A stretch of DNA of 64,000 nucleotides from Macrostomum hystrix (Eukaryota; Platyhelminthes; Macrostomidae): positions 10,882,001-10,946,000 of the forward strand of contig CATNEN010000039.1 of the NCBI GenBank assembly GCA_950097015.1, in the 5' to 3' direction. The notes under the pieces were generated by a model that did no database searches, was not told where the DNA came from, and worked only from the letters and a program-made list of their open reading frames with translations. The translations under genes were made by a program, and so were the position numbers. This document shows, one piece after another, positions 34,512-44,790 of the stretch; the stretch's first letter is position 1, and each line of letters starts with the position of its first letter.

Positions 34512-35355
34512 CTAATTTATCTGATATTCAGAATCGCACCGTTTGATGCCGTAGCAGAACTTCATTTTTAGCAATCCGTTGTCATTGACAAAGCACCAGG
34601 GCTGGTTGTGCTCACCAATTGGCGGATCATAGTGCTTCCAGTAGAAGCAATAGTTGTGCTCGATCTGGGAGCTGGTAACGATATTCCACGGCTCGCAGAT
34701 CAGGTTCTCGGTGGTGTTGAACCGATTTAAGAATATCCATTCAGGCGCATCGGGTTCGTAGCAGTCTGGAATGATGATTATGAGGGATATCCGAATGAAC
34801 ATCCGAGAACAGTATCTGGGATCTGTGGAATCCCCCCTAGAAGTGCTGCTTGCGTCAATCAGTCTCCCAAAGTCCTCTGAAGTTATAAATCAAACTCTGT
34901 ACTTATCAACGATTTGTGTGCCTGTTTAAAGACAATGACAAATATCTTCTGGGGCACGACGTCGAAATCTGACATCAGAAATCTGACAAAGTAAACTGGG
35001 ACTGGGTCATTTCGCCGCTAGTTAGACGAAATCCTAGTCTTCGACCCCCTTTATTTAGGCACGTTTCAGTCTCTATAAAGTACTGAAAAGCCTTTTAGCA
35101 TTGTAAGCATCACTCCTAAAGGAGCCAAACGAGCATGATCTCACTCAGCGGGCTTTCGTAGCAAGCCTCATTGGTTTGCGGACAATTGTGCAACAGCATG
35201 GCGCCACCGAGTTCCAGAAATCGGTCCGAATTTCGATGTCCATACATCCATGGGATCTTCCCATCTGAGTGTTTCGTAGTTAGGGCAAGAAAGCAGGCTC
35301 GATTGGTAATCATCAGAGTTAGTAAAATAGGCGCAAATGACAGCTTTACAGTCAT
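34512..35355 (-). CDS. Small secreted protein with a kringle-like domain
   Basis: Two exons, 35355-35145 and 34876-34512, with a phase-1 intron (GTGAGA donor, CTTCAG acceptor), give 191 aa. Residues 1-27 are a signal peptide (LSFAPILLTLMITNRACFLA). The C-terminal 80 residues resemble a kringle: an opening C, CEPWN, HNYCFYW, QPWCFVND, FCYGIKRC. The NYC, PWCF and C-x4-C spacing are the hallmarks, though the charged lysine-binding residues of typical kringles are not obvious. No protease domain follows. It could be a ligand or an inhibitor-like kringle protein; the role is unknown. The start is the first real ATG after the GTG that opens the frame. Confidence 0.62.
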
Positions 35356-36556
35356 GGTTCTCACTGCAAGTACAAAGTTTTGTAAATCTGTTTAACTCAT
35401 GCAGTGGTATATATATATTGCAGTATATTGGAGTAGATTGAGTTGTATTGTAAAACGATTTTCAATTCCTGAGTCTCGACCATAGACTATATGCATTAAA
35501 AGCGTGCATTATACGTCCCGCAGTCCCTAATTCTTCGCGCCCCCGTGCCAAGACATTTAAGCACTAAAAACCAAGCATTGAATCCTATATTTAAGCCTTA
35601 CAAATCAGACAGTGAATGTTTTTAACCTTTGTCGATTGTTTGAAATTAAAGCCAGTGATTAAACACGTCGTTTGTTTTTTACTTCGATAGCTCTATTATT
35701 TAGACAAGGCAAGGCCCGTTTGTCATGCCAGGTGAGCCAAATTATAAATGAGAGAAGCATTTTCCAGCAGCTTTCAGCCTCGACGTGTCAATCAGCTTGT
35801 AGTTTTCCCAATCTCACTAATGGCTGCTTTGTCTGCAGCGCTAATTAAAGACAGCACATGAACGCCTTCTAAATGTGCCTAAGAATTTGCACAAGAGCAG
35901 ACTAATAGGCCATAAGAGGTTTTTCTGACAAATGCTGCAATAATTATTATCACTGTTATTAGCTTGTACTGTTTGAAAGCACGTATATGTACGAGTATTT
36001 GGAATGAGCGGTGAGATGAGAGATTTAGATGTGAGTTCTGAGAGGGTGAGCGATAGAGAGATACAACAAACGACAAAAAATATCAACAGCAGTGAATCTG
36101 AATAAATATATGAATATGTAAGTTTCAAGCTAGTACTGACAGTAGCTCATCAGTAATTGATTTTGTGACAAATTTATTCATTTAACTCGCTATGTTCACG
36201 GCAAGGAGGCAAAAATCATCAAGACGTTTCAACATTGATGAGAAATCAAAGCGAAACAGTTAAAGAACGTTTTGTACACGCATATTCAGTTAGTAAGTAG
36301 TCCATCAACCACAGACTTGAGACTAATTTGCGCTAACTAAATTGATCGACTATTAAAATAGCTTAAAAAACCTACAAGAAGGTAAAAAGTAGTTATCCAC
36401 AGCCTAAAGCAGTCTAGTACAGAAATATACCTAAATAAATTGTCGGTACACATTAAGCACTACATTTGGGACACGTGCGTTCAACAATATGGCTATGCAA
36501 AGTCTTGTAAGTTCAAGAAATCATTTTTTAATTGAAAAGCAGAGACGAGGTTCTCG
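35356..36556. other. Intergenic AT-rich stretch
   Basis: It contains a CCATAGAC motif at about 35480 and simple AT-rich DNA. The minus-strand ORF 36128-35841 is hydrophobic but has no recognisable family or splice partners, so I do not call a gene. Confidence 0.4.
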
Positions 36557-38280
36557 TCAGGACTGTGTTCGGTCTTGGCTTTCAGCAATGGACGCACTGG
36601 AAGCTGCCGCCGCCGCCGAAGCCGCTGCAGCCGCCTCTGCTTCGGCCTCTTCTCGCTCCAAGTCGTCCCAGTTCTGCGCCTCGCACGGGTAGTTCAGCAG
36701 CGGGTAGGCCTTCACCATCAGGGCCAGGCAGACGGCCATCACCCCGGCAAGCAGGATGAACACCAGCCACGGCAGCACGTGCAGGCCGCCGCCGATAAGC
36801 GGACCGCCAAGCAGCGCCAGGCAGATGACGGTGCGGAACACGCCCTGCGCCATATCCTCCTCGCCCTCTGGCACAGCTTTCGTGTACATGCTTTCCGGCA
36901 GTGCAGAGGTCGCAGTCAGGCCCAACACCTGGACTAAGGTGCTGAGAATGATCAGAGTGATGTAGACCGCCGGCTTGCTAGTGTCAACGTAGACTAGCAG
37001 GGCGAAGTTGAAGAAATAACCGCCGAGCAGCAGGCATATGGCCAGCAGCAGTAGAAAGCGCTCTTGCTGTCGACCCAGAAAAAGTCTAAAGGCGACGTAG
37101 ATGAGAATAATCTGCACTCCACAGCCCAGGTAAACCAAGCTGATGTTGAACTCATCCCAGTGGAACAGATGGCTAAGCAGCGGCGACAGGACAGATTCAA
37201 ATGCCAATAGGCAAAAGTAACCCGAGAAGGCAATGAAGATCATTGCGAAAATGTCGGTGCGGAAGTACATGCGCACCTTGTTCGGATCCGTGTACTTTCG
37301 AACCGACTCGCCCAGGTCATCGCAGATTGTCGTCGTCGACTTTTCCGAAGAAGTCAGTTTCCCAGCATGTTCCTGCTCTGGCGTGGTCGAAGCCTCAGCA
37401 GCTTCGGCTAGAGCAGCGTCGTGCGGGATGTCCGGATAGACGAGGATCACGGCGATGGTGTGGATGGCCCACAAGAATGCCATAAATAGACCGGGTGAGT
37501 TGTAGACATCTATGACGAACTGGTTCACCTCAGCATGTATCGGATGCATGAGCATTGTTAGGGCCGGGCCTTAAAAAACCAATGAGATGAGACGGTAAAG
37601 ACAATGAGACACGACACAAGACATTAGCTAGTCCCTTGCGAGACACCCACTGCTTGCTACTACATGTACAGACGATAAACTCACAAACCTGCAATGATAC
37701 CGAACTGCTTCACTAGCAGGAGGTGCACCATGAAGGTGGTTCGCTCCTTCTTACTGGTGACGCGCACCACGTCTGCGTAGAGCGGTGGCTCCGCTGCGGA
37801 TCCGGCTCCGGCGATGAAGCGGCCGAAGAACACCAACCAGGGCGCTGGTGCGATGAAGTAGATAAAGTTGCCACAGATCTCCAGCAGGTTGGCCACCACC
37901 AGCAGTAGGCGGACCCTGGCCAAGCGTCTCTGCGACAGCCAACCGAACAGCGGATTGCAGATGAGGGGCAGCAGATTGAAGCCGGCGAGGGTGGCTCCGT
38001 AGAACTGCGCTCCCGCAGATGAGTGGAACCGGTTAAGGTACAGCCAAAGTGTTGGCAGGATGATCACCCTCTCGATGCCAGTCAGTAGCCCCCAGGTGCC
38101 ACCAATGATGCCAACGCGAGTTTTTGCCGACAGCGGGAACAGCCCGCGAAACCAGTCGCAACAGCGACAGCGTCCGCGCGGGCAGCACTTGTCAATGTCC
38201 TCGTTGGAGATAAGAGATGTGCTCTCCTTGCAGGCGGCCGCTGCCTGGCTGTTCGGAGTGTCCTGTGGTGGGTGATCCAT
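36557..38280 (-). CDS. MFSD8/CLN7-like major facilitator transporter
   Basis: Two exons, 38280-37689 and 37569-36557, with a phase-1 intron (GTTTGT donor, TTTTAAG acceptor), give 534 aa, close to MFSD8 (about 518). The N-terminal half has the MFS signature after TM2 (GFNLLPLICNPLFGWLSQRR) and a second motif (FFGRFIAGAGSA). GPALTMLMHPIH follows the junction, like the GPALQ segment of MFSD8. A cytosolic loop of about 55 aa splits the halves, and the C-tail is an alanine/serine-rich stretch. MFSD8 proteins act in lysosomal membranes as anion channels/transporters; lysosomal location here is inference. It shares strand and fold class with the SLC16-like gene 3 kb away but belongs to a different family, so this is not a tandem duplicate. 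Confidence 0.75.
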
Positions 38281-40291
38281 ACCTGGCTCACTTGAGAACG
38301 CAACGCACTGCTACAGTGACAGTGGTGGCAAAGTCGCTAATCGCAGATTTGCCTGTAACAGAAGACTGGCTATACCGAAACAGTCGGGAAGGCTGGGTTT
38401 AGATTATGTAGCTGGGGCTTGACTGTTTCTAGCTAGCCCAATTAAAGAGTAGGTCTTCCTCAGTTTGTACTGAACAAGTTCAGCTCTATATGCAATAAGC
38501 TCCCTCCTGCAGCAACACTAGCTACCGTGCGCTCAGCAGTGCAACGACTTAGGCAATTGTCATGCATATCGATATTGTCCAAATCAATAAAGAGAACGAG
38601 CCAGTTGGTAGAATAAGGAATGGCCAGAAGCAGGAAGGTTTGGAATATATGTGAGCGGATAAAGCTTGCGGCAATTACAATGCTCTTCCGGACAGCTGCA
38701 TTGGTCTTGTTGCTTCACTGTAGGTGCTGGGCAGGCAACACCCACGCCCTTCCCTCACCCCACTAGTGCGCCACTTGATCTGAAGATAGCATGGCCGATC
38801 ATTCAAGTTGGGAAGACTCCGTCGAAAGTCCTTGACAGAGTCCTCGCGTAGCAGTGCGGAGGGTCAGTGAGAATTGTTGATCGATAACGGGCATCGGCCG
38901 GATAAGCTCCGCAAAGTGGGATATTTTTTCTTGCTATCTTTGACTGAAAGCCAGCAGTAGAGAATTTATCCATTTATTGTCTCTGATTGCGTAAAATATC
39001 TCCTTCGATGCTAGCTTCAAGAGCCAGGAAAAACTATATATACTCGTACTTTGGGACATTTCTACTCCTGCTGTATAATCCAAGAATAGTCTTGCCTTTT
39101 GCTCCATACAATTTGCCCCTGTTATTTTGAAGACATTTATAATTATTTTGGAAAATGCTGCGGTATTTTTGTGCCTATTTGAAAAACAATAACAAGAGTG
39201 ACTTTCAGAATTTTAGAAAATAACAGTTGTAGAATTATGTCAAGTACTTTAAGGCAGTTCTCTCATTTACCACTTAGACTAGTATAGACTCAGATTCGAC
39301 TGTACGACAGTCAGTCCTAGCTAGAGGCGATCAGAAAAATTCAGACTGGCTTCTAAAGCAGTGCATTGAGCCTCGCCGCGAAATCGAGCTCAGGGACGCG
39401 CGAAGGCAAGCGCGTTAGACCTACTCTGACGCTCACCCCCGTTGCATTAATGCCCTTCAAAGAGGCACAATATTATGAAACTTCAACCAGTCTCTTTGCC
39501 CAGCATGCCGGTATCGATCTGTATCTGAGCTATACAGACTAATCCCCTAGGTCTTTGATTCTATGATGAAAATGTCCGTCATAATTGCCCTTTGATACAA
39601 AGCATAGAGCAGAATCAATAGCTCGTATAAAGTAAAACTAACCTTTTGATTCGGAATTCAATCCGAAACTCCATCTGCACTCAATCGATTATCTTCCCCC
39701 AGCAAGCTAAAAGCGACTTTCTGCGTTTCATCCACCATTTCACAATTCCGTCCTCTTGGTTGTATAGCTGCTACTGTGAAATGCAAGAATGCCATCGATT
39801 GCTTTCATCTGAATTGAAATCGGATTACCCAGAAAAAATAAAATTCTTATCGACCGAATCATACACTTCACTAACACAAAGATGATATGATCTGTGGCTT
39901 TAAAATGCGTCTTTTCAAAGAAGTGCAACAAAATATAAGTACTATCACAAGTGGTGAGTACTGAGTGGCAAGTGGACGTGCTTTATGTTACACATACATC
40001 CGAATAGCTACACAGAGCGGGAGATTGTTCAAACAACGGTCATTTTCTGCACTTATAATATATTTCTCGTTGTGTCAATCAATTAGGCAGTCGATTCAAT
40101 ACAATTTAAAAATTTAGCTATAGCTAAAGCTAAAGCAATATGTCAACACTTAAGTATTAAGTATTCGTGCCCCTCGTATTATGACAATCACCGTAAGGGC
40201 AAAAATAATGGAGGCAAACAACCAAAGAAGCGCTTGTTTTGCGTAAAAGCTTTTGTGGCTTTCCTAAGAGAACAGTGCAGAGCGAAGGGCG
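38281..40291. other. Intergenic region with a tRNA-like SINE fragment
   Basis: At about 39365-39440 the minus strand reads GGGGGTGAGCGTCAGAGTAGG and GAGCTCGATTTCGCGG, a degraded tRNA-like SINE head. The rest is AT-rich with no ORF of coding character. The left end is the MFSD8-like gene's upstream region. Confidence 0.5.
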
Positions 40292-41254
40292 TCACTTGCA
40301 AATGAGGCACAGACCGCCAAAGCCACGGACTCTGTCGCCGTCCGCATCATCGCGCCTTGAGGACTGACCTTCGCCATTTTCAACTCCGTCCGGGTCGGCC
40401 CAAGCCTCGGCCCCTCTGAGCTGGTCGACATTGGCTCCACTCACAGCTGCGGCTGAACCTGCAGACGCTCCTGCAACAGTGGCGGCAGCAGCCGTTGCCA
40501 CAACTGTTGCGGCACCACCACCGCTGCTGCCGCTAGTTGAGCTGAACTCAAAGTCGAACTTGTGCTGCACCGTCCAGTGAGCAATGAGCACGGCCGATTG
40601 CAGCTGTTCAATAAGCTCCCGAGTGGCTCGGATCTCAGCTGTCAGGGACATCAAGTGCAAACTGTCGGCCTCGGTACCAGGTGAGTTCTCGGCCTCAGGT
40701 GTGCCGCTACCGCAGCTGGCCGCTCCGCCCGGAACGGAGACTCGACTGCCGCTGCTCATGGAGCTGCGGCGCGAAGAGCGCAAAGAGCTACTCAAACTGA
40801 GAATGGATCGGCGCTCCACGTTGAAGAACTCAGCTATGCCAGTGGCTACATATCGGTTCAGATTGTCCGGGTGCATCGGAAAGCGCCGAATCAGAGCCGC
40901 TGTGCGCACTAGATTATCAAGAGTAGACTCGACAATCTGCACAAACGTGGTGTACCTGGCTTCCCACTGTTTGCTAGTCGCAGCAGCTTCGCTTTCAACG
41001 TCGCCCTCGTTGGCCTCGGCGGGTCCGGCTGTCGCATGGTGGCTGCGCATCGACGGCAGGATGACGTCTTTCGAGACGGCGAAGCTGGCGAGAAGGCGCA
41101 CGGAGAGCGACTGCAACTGCTCGCGAACTCTGGCGCAGTCAGTCACGCTGCCCACCTGGCGCAGCAGCTGCTTGTACTGGGCCAGGATGCGGTTCAGAGA
41201 GCGCAGCGAGCTGTTAAACTGCTCCAGGGAGGTGATTGGTGACACGGACGCCAT
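40292..41254 (-). CDS. R7BP/RGS9BP-like protein (R7-RGS anchor)
   Basis: An intronless frame of 320 aa from ATG 41254. Three helical blocks match the R7BP layout: LEQFNSSLRSLNRILAQYKQ (residues about 9-28), then WEARYTTFVQIVESTLDNLV (about 120-140), then EIRATRELIEQLQSAVLIAH (about 205-225). The C-terminus GFGGLCLICK parallels R7BP's FFGLCCLISS, a palmitoylated membrane anchor. In the family these proteins tether R7-type RGS-Gbeta5 complexes to the plasma membrane and tune Gi/o signalling. Low-complexity Ser/Gly/Ala linkers fill the gaps. The open frame runs about 49 codons upstream to 41401 without an ATG, so an upstream exon is possible. SINE C sequence begins just upstream. Confidence 0.6.
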   Translation of the reverse strand: MASVSPITSLEQFNSSLRSLNRILAQYKQLLRQVGSVTDCARVREQLQSLSVRLLASFAVSKDVILPSMRSHHATAGPAEANEGDVESEAAATSKQWEARYTTFVQIVESTLDNLVRTAALIRRFPMHPDNLNRYVATGIAEFFNVERRSILSLSSSLRSSRRSSMSSGSRVSVPGGAASCGSGTPEAENSPGTEADSLHLMSLTAEIRATRELIEQLQSAVLIAHWTVQHKFDFEFSSTSGSSGGGAATVVATAAAATVAGASAGSAAAVSGANVDQLRGAEAWADPDGVENGEGQSSRRDDADGDRVRGFGGLCLICK

Positions 41255-41419
41255 GCGCTGGTTTTGAACGCCACGCAGGGCTGTGCGCCAAGGGGCCTTT
41301 TTTCCTGGTAGGCCGAGCCGCGCTGAAATTTTTTCGGGTTTTGGTGTCAGATTACTTATTCTCACCAACTTACCCTGCCTCGATCGGTGCGTTTTTGACA
41401 ATACCCGGGGCGGGGATGA

Positions 41420-41590
41420 CTGGCCGCGACTAAATCGGGCACAGTCGCGGAAAAAGGCTTGGGGGCTTGTTGTATAATGCTAGTATAAGGGCGAACCACC
41501 AGGGCACAGTGAGCGTGTACAGTGACTGATAATGAGTATGAGTAAGGGCATATGTACACACATGTGTGAGCACGTGGAGCGAACGCATCT
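41420..41590 (+). mobile_element. SINE family C copy upstream of the R7BP-like gene
   Basis: It reads GGGCACAGTCGCGGAAAAAGG, then GCTTGGGGGCTTGT and CAGGGCACAGTGAGCGTGTA, the body of SINE C in plus orientation, diverging toward its tail. Its head lies within 100 bp of the R7BP-like open frame. Confidence 0.7.
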
Positions 41591-42019
41591 ATGTGACATG
41601 ATGCATCGCTTAATGGCAGATGGGGGCCATTAGTATTTTGTGTGTTCGCTTAGATAAACAACAGGCATAATAATTAGAATAGTAATCAGAAATAGCACTG
41701 AAGAGCGTAAGCGCAAAATACATACACATGTTTTAATAAACCGTGCAGTAATATGTAAGCCTGATGAAGAGATAATGAGTCATTTTATTGATGACTCGAC
41801 CTTCAATTATTGATGACTCGACTATCGTTTTGCGAGCTCATGACTTCTGCATGCTATTGTGATAGAAGGATGAAAAAATAGACACAAGCATTGATTATAT
41901 CATTCCGTTTATAAATGTAAAATGAATAGTTTTTTTGCCAAAAAAACCTCACAAATTTGACTTGTGAGGAATAACCATGGATGAACAAATGATATTAGTT
42001 ATTCATCAACGGGACTAAC

Positions 42020-42640
42020 TACAAGCGATAATATACCAATATTGATAGGCTCGAGCAGCCTATGCATATTAGTGTTGTATACATATACTCGGCATATTTC
42101 AACACTGCCAGTGTTGTATACATATAGTTAGCCTACGCTTGTTGAAACGAGGTTAAAACTAACGGCAGCCCGCCCGCTGCTGTTGTCTATGGTCGAATTC
42201 CATAGATATGCACTGGCCGTGAAACGCGTTTAATCCCCAGCTTGGCCCGGCCTATTGGCTATTAATTCTATAGAATAATAAATTTATTATTTAACTGGCC
42301 TAGGCCAGTCATTTAACGGCCTAGGCCGATTAAACATATAGCCTATGGTCACAGTTGCTGTAAACAGTTTTAGTAGTGCAATCTCGTGAGCCGGGCCAAG
42401 CTTTAGGATTAAATACTATAATACCCCCTGAAATCGTTGTCTATGGCCTAGGTAACGGCTTCGGACTGCGCTTCTGGGGCCTTGGCTTCGCCTCGGCCAA
42501 GAAATGCGTCTTCAGCCGTTCCTAGTATAGGCCAAAGAAACGAAATCAGGGGGGGTATTATGGGTAAGCTGGCTGTCTTGCAACGCGGTTGAAACGCCAT
42601 ACATTTGTCCGCCGTCACTGTCTATGGTTGAAGCAATTCA
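42020..42640. repeat. Foldback cluster left of the Crypton
   Basis: A clear inverted repeat runs from about 42418 to 42562: left arm ATAATACCCCCTGAAATCG and right arm CGAAATCAGGGGGGGTATTA, with CTATGGCCTAGG inside. Another is anchored by CTTGGCCCGGCC / GGGCCAAGC between 42240 and 42400. ATATACCAATATTGATAGGC at 42031-42050 recurs inverted at about 44765-44784, on the far side of the recombinase. GTCTATGG occurs at 42186, 42437 and 42617. Confidence 0.75.
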
Positions 42641-43068
42641 ATTATATTCAATTCATCACTTATAGCCACTGTATATTTCACTGCCAACAAACACAAGACC
42701 AAACACAACAGGAATGAAACACGAAGTAAACGAAATAATTCAGTAAATAACGCTTGGAAGCTCAAAATGATATTTGGCTGGAGAGTTCATCAATAGTTAC
42801 ATCTGTCAGTTAGCGTGGTGTAATGTTGAATGTGCAATTCTCAAATTGCAGTTCTCAAAAACGCTCGCCTGGTTGGCACCAATCGATACGCCCTGGTTAG
42901 CTACAACTGACCTAGGCATGCCGAACGCAGTCGTATTTTGTTGCAGTACGATGCATCCAGCAGTAGAACTTGTTCCCGCGTTGCTGGTGCTCTGACCAGC
43001 CGATGCCAGGGTTTGTTCCGCAGTGCCATAGAGCCGCCTGCACTGATTGCTCGGGATAGGTTGACTTT

Positions 43069-44331
43069 TTAGGAGAACTTCAATCTCTTGTTGTAATGTT
43101 CAACGCTCTCCGCTCGTTTGTGACCGGTCACGGCTTGAATCTCGGAAACGCTGACGCCATCCTCCTTCAAGTTGGTTACAACGGAGGCGCGTATGCAATG
43201 ATTGGTGTGCGCACGATTGCTCAGTCCCGCCAGCTCACACAATTTCTTCATGAACTCATTAAGCCAGTGTTTGCCGAGCACAAGGCTCTTGTGATACCAG
43301 AAACCTTCCATGGAAAACACTCGTTCCAGCGGTTTAGGCCACAGACAACCGACGTCATCTGGTATTTTTTCCAGGTATATCTCCATCGCACGAACCGGAC
43401 ACGTATTCGGGTCAGTCGGCGTTTCGGCAAAAATGATAGACTTTCGTGTGGTTGGGTCGTCCGCCGTTACTGTCTTCTCCACACCATCCTTCACCAAGTC
43501 GATATATCGAACTCCATCGCATTCGTCAATCCACACGTCGGCCTTCGTCAATCCCCTCAGCCACTCACGGCCCCTGAAGCCGAATCCATACACGATTTTA
43601 AACAGAACCTCGAATTGTAGACGCGTCGGTGTCGTACGGTCGAAATACACACGTAGCCGATGGAAGTCAGAGTCATCAATTGGACAGTACGTAGACGCAT
43701 TGCCAATAGACGTTTTCTTCCTCAGAGCCGTCATCAGGCATGCCTTGTACGTCCGTTCAAACGACAAAAATTCGGTGTTACCTATAATTCGCACGTTCCT
43801 TGTCTCCAGCACATACCGATGAATAGACGCCCTGAAGCACGCCAGACTTCGGACAGCGTATGGCTTGCCTTCCTGAGTCCTCAGTGACACAAACCACAGC
43901 CGCAAATAGGCACAAAGATAGCGGATCGGCATTGTTTCGATGTTGTCCGGCAGTTTCTGGTCCACCAGATATTTTTTGAAGCGCTTCACATGGAGAGCGG
44001 TTTGATCCGTGGTCGATTTGCGTTTGGCAGCCTCTTCGACGTCTTGCACAGCAGCTTGCTCTTCTTCCGTCAGTTCCCGCAGAAGCTCGGCATTATTCAG
44101 AATGCTTGGATTGGACAATTCTGCGTCAATCAACTCCTGCTGCCTTACGGTCAGACCGGTCCACTGTCTAACTTCTTCACCAGGAACACGGTGTCCAAGT
44201 TGCTGCAGAAACGTTATCTCATTCATTTCTAAACCGCTAATACGAGCGTATCTTTCTCTAGCAGTGATTCCCAGTGAATCATAGTCAATCCAAATTCCTA
44301 AAGCTTTTAAAACCTTCCTTTTTGCACCCAC
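43069..44331 (-). CDS. Crypton-type tyrosine recombinase (DUF3504-like)
   Basis: An uninterrupted frame of about 420 aa. The middle has KPYAVRSLACFRASIHRYVL, like the YSPxxLxxxRxxIQRHL block of Crypton-derived DUF3504 proteins. The tyrosine-recombinase residues are all visible: the first Arg in GFGFRGREWLRGL, HxxR in TNHCIRAS, the second His in VTGHKR and the nucleophile Tyr in EHYNK. It cuts and rejoins DNA through a covalent 3'-phosphotyrosine in the family. No ATG opens the frame: it begins at a GTG after an in-frame stop, so the 5' end is either spliced or lost. Foldback elements abut on both sides. It may be an active or recently active element, since there is no stop in the domain. Confidence 0.88.
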   Translation of the reverse strand: MGAKRKVLKALGIWIDYDSLGITARERYARISGLEMNEITFLQQLGHRVPGEEVRQWTGLTVRQQELIDAELSNPSILNNAELLRELTEEEQAAVQDVEEAAKRKSTTDQTALHVKRFKKYLVDQKLPDNIETMPIRYLCAYLRLWFVSLRTQEGKPYAVRSLACFRASIHRYVLETRNVRIIGNTEFLSFERTYKACLMTALRKKTSIGNASTYCPIDDSDFHRLRVYFDRTTPTRLQFEVLFKIVYGFGFRGREWLRGLTKADVWIDECDGVRYIDLVKDGVEKTVTADDPTTRKSIIFAETPTDPNTCPVRAMEIYLEKIPDDVGCLWPKPLERVFSMEGFWYHKSLVLGKHWLNEFMKKLCELAGLSNRAHTNHCIRASVVTNLKEDGVSVSEIQAVTGHKRAESVEHYNKRLKFS

Positions 44332-44359
44332 CCACCAACAGAAGGAGCTTCAAACTCTA

Positions 44360-44790
44360 TACGGTTTTCAACCATAGACAGTCTCCGCGGACAACGAAAC
44401 CGTCACGAAGCACATAGCTAAAGGCTTTTCAACCATAGACAGTTTCCACGGAGTGAAACCGCGTTGTGCGTCCGCGCTTCAGCCTACCCATAATACTAAT
44501 ATAGACTGGCTGATGAGGACTGAAATGAACTGAAATGACGAGGCGCGTAGCGAGGCGCGCGCGTAGAAACCGCGTAGAAACCGCGTAGCGCCTCGTCATT
44601 TCAGTTCATTTCAGTCCTCATCAGCCAGTCTATACGAGTATTAATATATTATTCTATACTTCACGCTAGCTACAACACCAATATGGATAGGCTGCTCGGG
44701 CTGAAACGAGGTGAAACGCCTCGGCGCTACGCGCCCCAATGTTTTACCTCGTTTCAGCCCTCTGCAGCATATCAATATTGGTATATTCCA
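44360..44790. repeat. Foldback cluster right of the Crypton, with a 47-bp perfect palindrome arm
   Basis: 44500-44546 is the exact reverse complement of 44588-44634 (arms begin TATAGACTGGCTGATGAGGA and end GACGAGGCGC), with a 41-bp GC-rich loop. A second foldback spans about 44673-44784, with arms around CTGAAACGAGGTGAAAC and AATATTGATA. Two copies of CAACCATAGACAGT (44368 and 44430) precede them. No coding sequence is seen. Confidence 0.92.

Noticed and set aside
40584-41267. 227-aa plus-strand ORF
   Set aside because: Antisense shadow of the R7BP-like gene, whose minus-strand reading has family features.
43096-43822. Plus-strand ORFs of 170-174 aa
   Set aside because: Antisense shadows of the tyrosine recombinase, which has its catalytic residues on the minus strand.
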